In this document: positions 41,431 to 42,013 of the stretch, one piece after another
How the letters are laid out: every line of letters starts with the position of its first letter
How positions within the stretch are numbered: position 1 is the first letter of the stretch
Assembly (NCBI GenBank): GCA_012522185.1
Contig: JAAYKY010000055.1
Span: 1-42,013 of the forward strand
Reading direction: 5' to 3'
DNA: 42,013 nt
From: Flavobacteriaceae bacterium
GTDB taxonomy: Bacteria; Bacteroidota; Bacteroidia; Flavobacteriales; Weeksellaceae
The notes under the pieces: model-generated
What the model was told of the DNA's origin: nothing
The model's input: the letters and a program-made list of their open reading frames with translations, nothing else
Databases searched by the model: none
Program-made: the position numbers and the translations under genes

Positions 41431-41477
41431 AACTTTGTCAAAGTTCTATGGACACTGAATATAACTTTGACAAAGTT
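41431..41477. terminator. Convergent terminator with 15-bp inverted repeat
   Basis: AACTTTGTCAAAGTT (41431-41445) and AACTTTGACAAAGTT (41463-41477) are perfect complements, 17 bases apart. Each arm is also nearly palindromic on its own. It lies between two convergent genes and probably serves both; no long T run follows on either side. Confidence 0.55.
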
Positions 41478-41489
41478 AGAGGTTCAAAA

Positions 41490-41858
41490 TTATTTCACCG
41501 GAAATTCAGGGACTGGTTCGGGTTCAACCATTAAAACTTCTATTTGATGAAGAAAGATAGAGTCTTCTTTATCATAAAAATCTTCTTCTGAATAAGAGTT
41601 ATCATAAAAACTGGAAATTTTGGTCAATTTTAAATCCGACTTCACTTGACTGAATTTTGCTTTTACCCAATACCAATCATCGCATATTAAAGCTTCGTCT
41701 TTTCTCTCTATTAATTGAGCATCTTTTAAGTCAAAATATCTATCGGGACGAATACTTCTTTTGTCAACCCAAATCGAATAATTTTTCTCTCCAATTTTCT
41801 CAGAAAAACTATAAAAAGAAGAATTCACACAATCCATCACAGAAGTATGAACATACAC
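41490..41858 (-). CDS. Hypothetical protein, possibly N-terminally incomplete
   Basis: The 122-residue product has no recognised family, signal peptide or membrane segment. It is rich in Ser, Asp and aromatic residues (DDWYWVKAKFSQV, YDNSYSEEDFYDKEDS) and ends in a proline/acid tail. The nearest start candidates are GTG at 41858 and ATG at 41837. The frame stays open about 14 codons further upstream (YIYILTTENHVYVH and similar) without any ATG, GTG or TTG, before two TAA codons. That hints at a lost N-terminus. The 155 bases from 41859 to the window end hold nothing else I can identify. Confidence 0.5.
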   Translation of the reverse strand: MYVHTSVMDCVNSSFYSFSEKIGEKNYSIWVDKRSIRPDRYFDLKDAQLIERKDEALICDDWYWVKAKFSQVKSDLKLTKISSFYDNSYSEEDFYDKEDSIFLHQIEVLMVEPEPVPEFPVK

Positions 41859-42013
41859 ATGATTTTCCGTCGTAAGAATATAAATGTAACCCGTAGTGCA
41901 TTATTAAACGAGATTAATTTTTAGGTTGTTAATGTTCCTGTTGAAAAGGAATTTATTGAGATATTGAATGGTTGTAAGTGTTGTAATTTTAGCCAAGATT
42001 CTGGTTTTAAATC

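Overview
The window is chromosomal DNA from a Flavobacteriia-type member of the Bacteroidota, AT-rich with tightly packed genes. Several things point there. The exosortase XrtF and its partner are a flavobacterial pair. Promoter boxes follow the Bacteroidota pattern TAnnTTTG, and Shine-Dalgarno sites are not evident. TonB-dependent receptors are numerous, nadC and an LDH-type malate dehydrogenase are present, and there is a CCC-motif membrane protein beside a DUF2752 protein. Several extragenic hairpin repeats look like ones I recall from this class. The genus cannot be fixed from the sequence. No rRNA, tRNA, CRISPR array, prophage or intact insertion sequence was seen.

Layout. 1-637 has no gene: an 11-bp tandem array and a 283-bp IS982-family remnant. 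638-8897 (minus) holds a small haem-b-like membrane protein, a TonB receptor, nadC, mdh, a mobile-element-like repeat, and a second TonB receptor behind a stand-alone carboxypeptidase-regulatory-like domain protein. 9077-10954 (plus) is a three-gene unit: DUF2520 protein, kdsC, maf. 11230-14335 (minus) carries gyrB, rsmG and a free-methionine-sulfoxide-reductase-like GAF protein. 14412-15396 (plus) is xrtF with its associated membrane protein. 15409-18896 (minus) has a small membrane protein, a probable copper TonB receptor with two tandem HMA domains, and a Cys/His-rich exported protein. 18930-20631 (minus) is an unknown protein behind rlmB. 20782-25263 (plus) is thyA, an unknown gene, an M1 aminopeptidase and folA. 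25264-28100 (minus) is DUF2752, the CCC protein, a nucleoside-permease gene broken by an in-frame TGA, and a bifunctional nuclease.

28101-28510 is a gene-free stretch holding a structured extragenic repeat. 28511-31308 (minus) is a lipoprotein followed by two small outer-membrane beta-barrels. 31505-35130 (minus) is etfBA, tatC and kdsD. 35270-41424 (plus) is recQ, gpmI, and a compact operon of HAD phosphatase, map, dgkA and methyltransferase. A final hypothetical gene sits at 41490-41858.

How the genes connect. thyA and folA form the thymidylate/folate cycle, with a nucleoside permease and nuclease close by. kdsC and kdsD are two KDO-pathway enzymes at separate loci. The copper receptor and Cys/His-rich protein look like one envelope metal-handling unit. 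The lipoprotein and two barrels look like one cell-surface unit of unknown role. The rest is mainly housekeeping. The most unusual items are the doubled HMA module of the copper receptor, the crossing-helix repeat at 28244-28400, a hairpin present twice with a compensatory base change, the zinc-cysteine-free RecQ, and the interrupted nucleoside permease.
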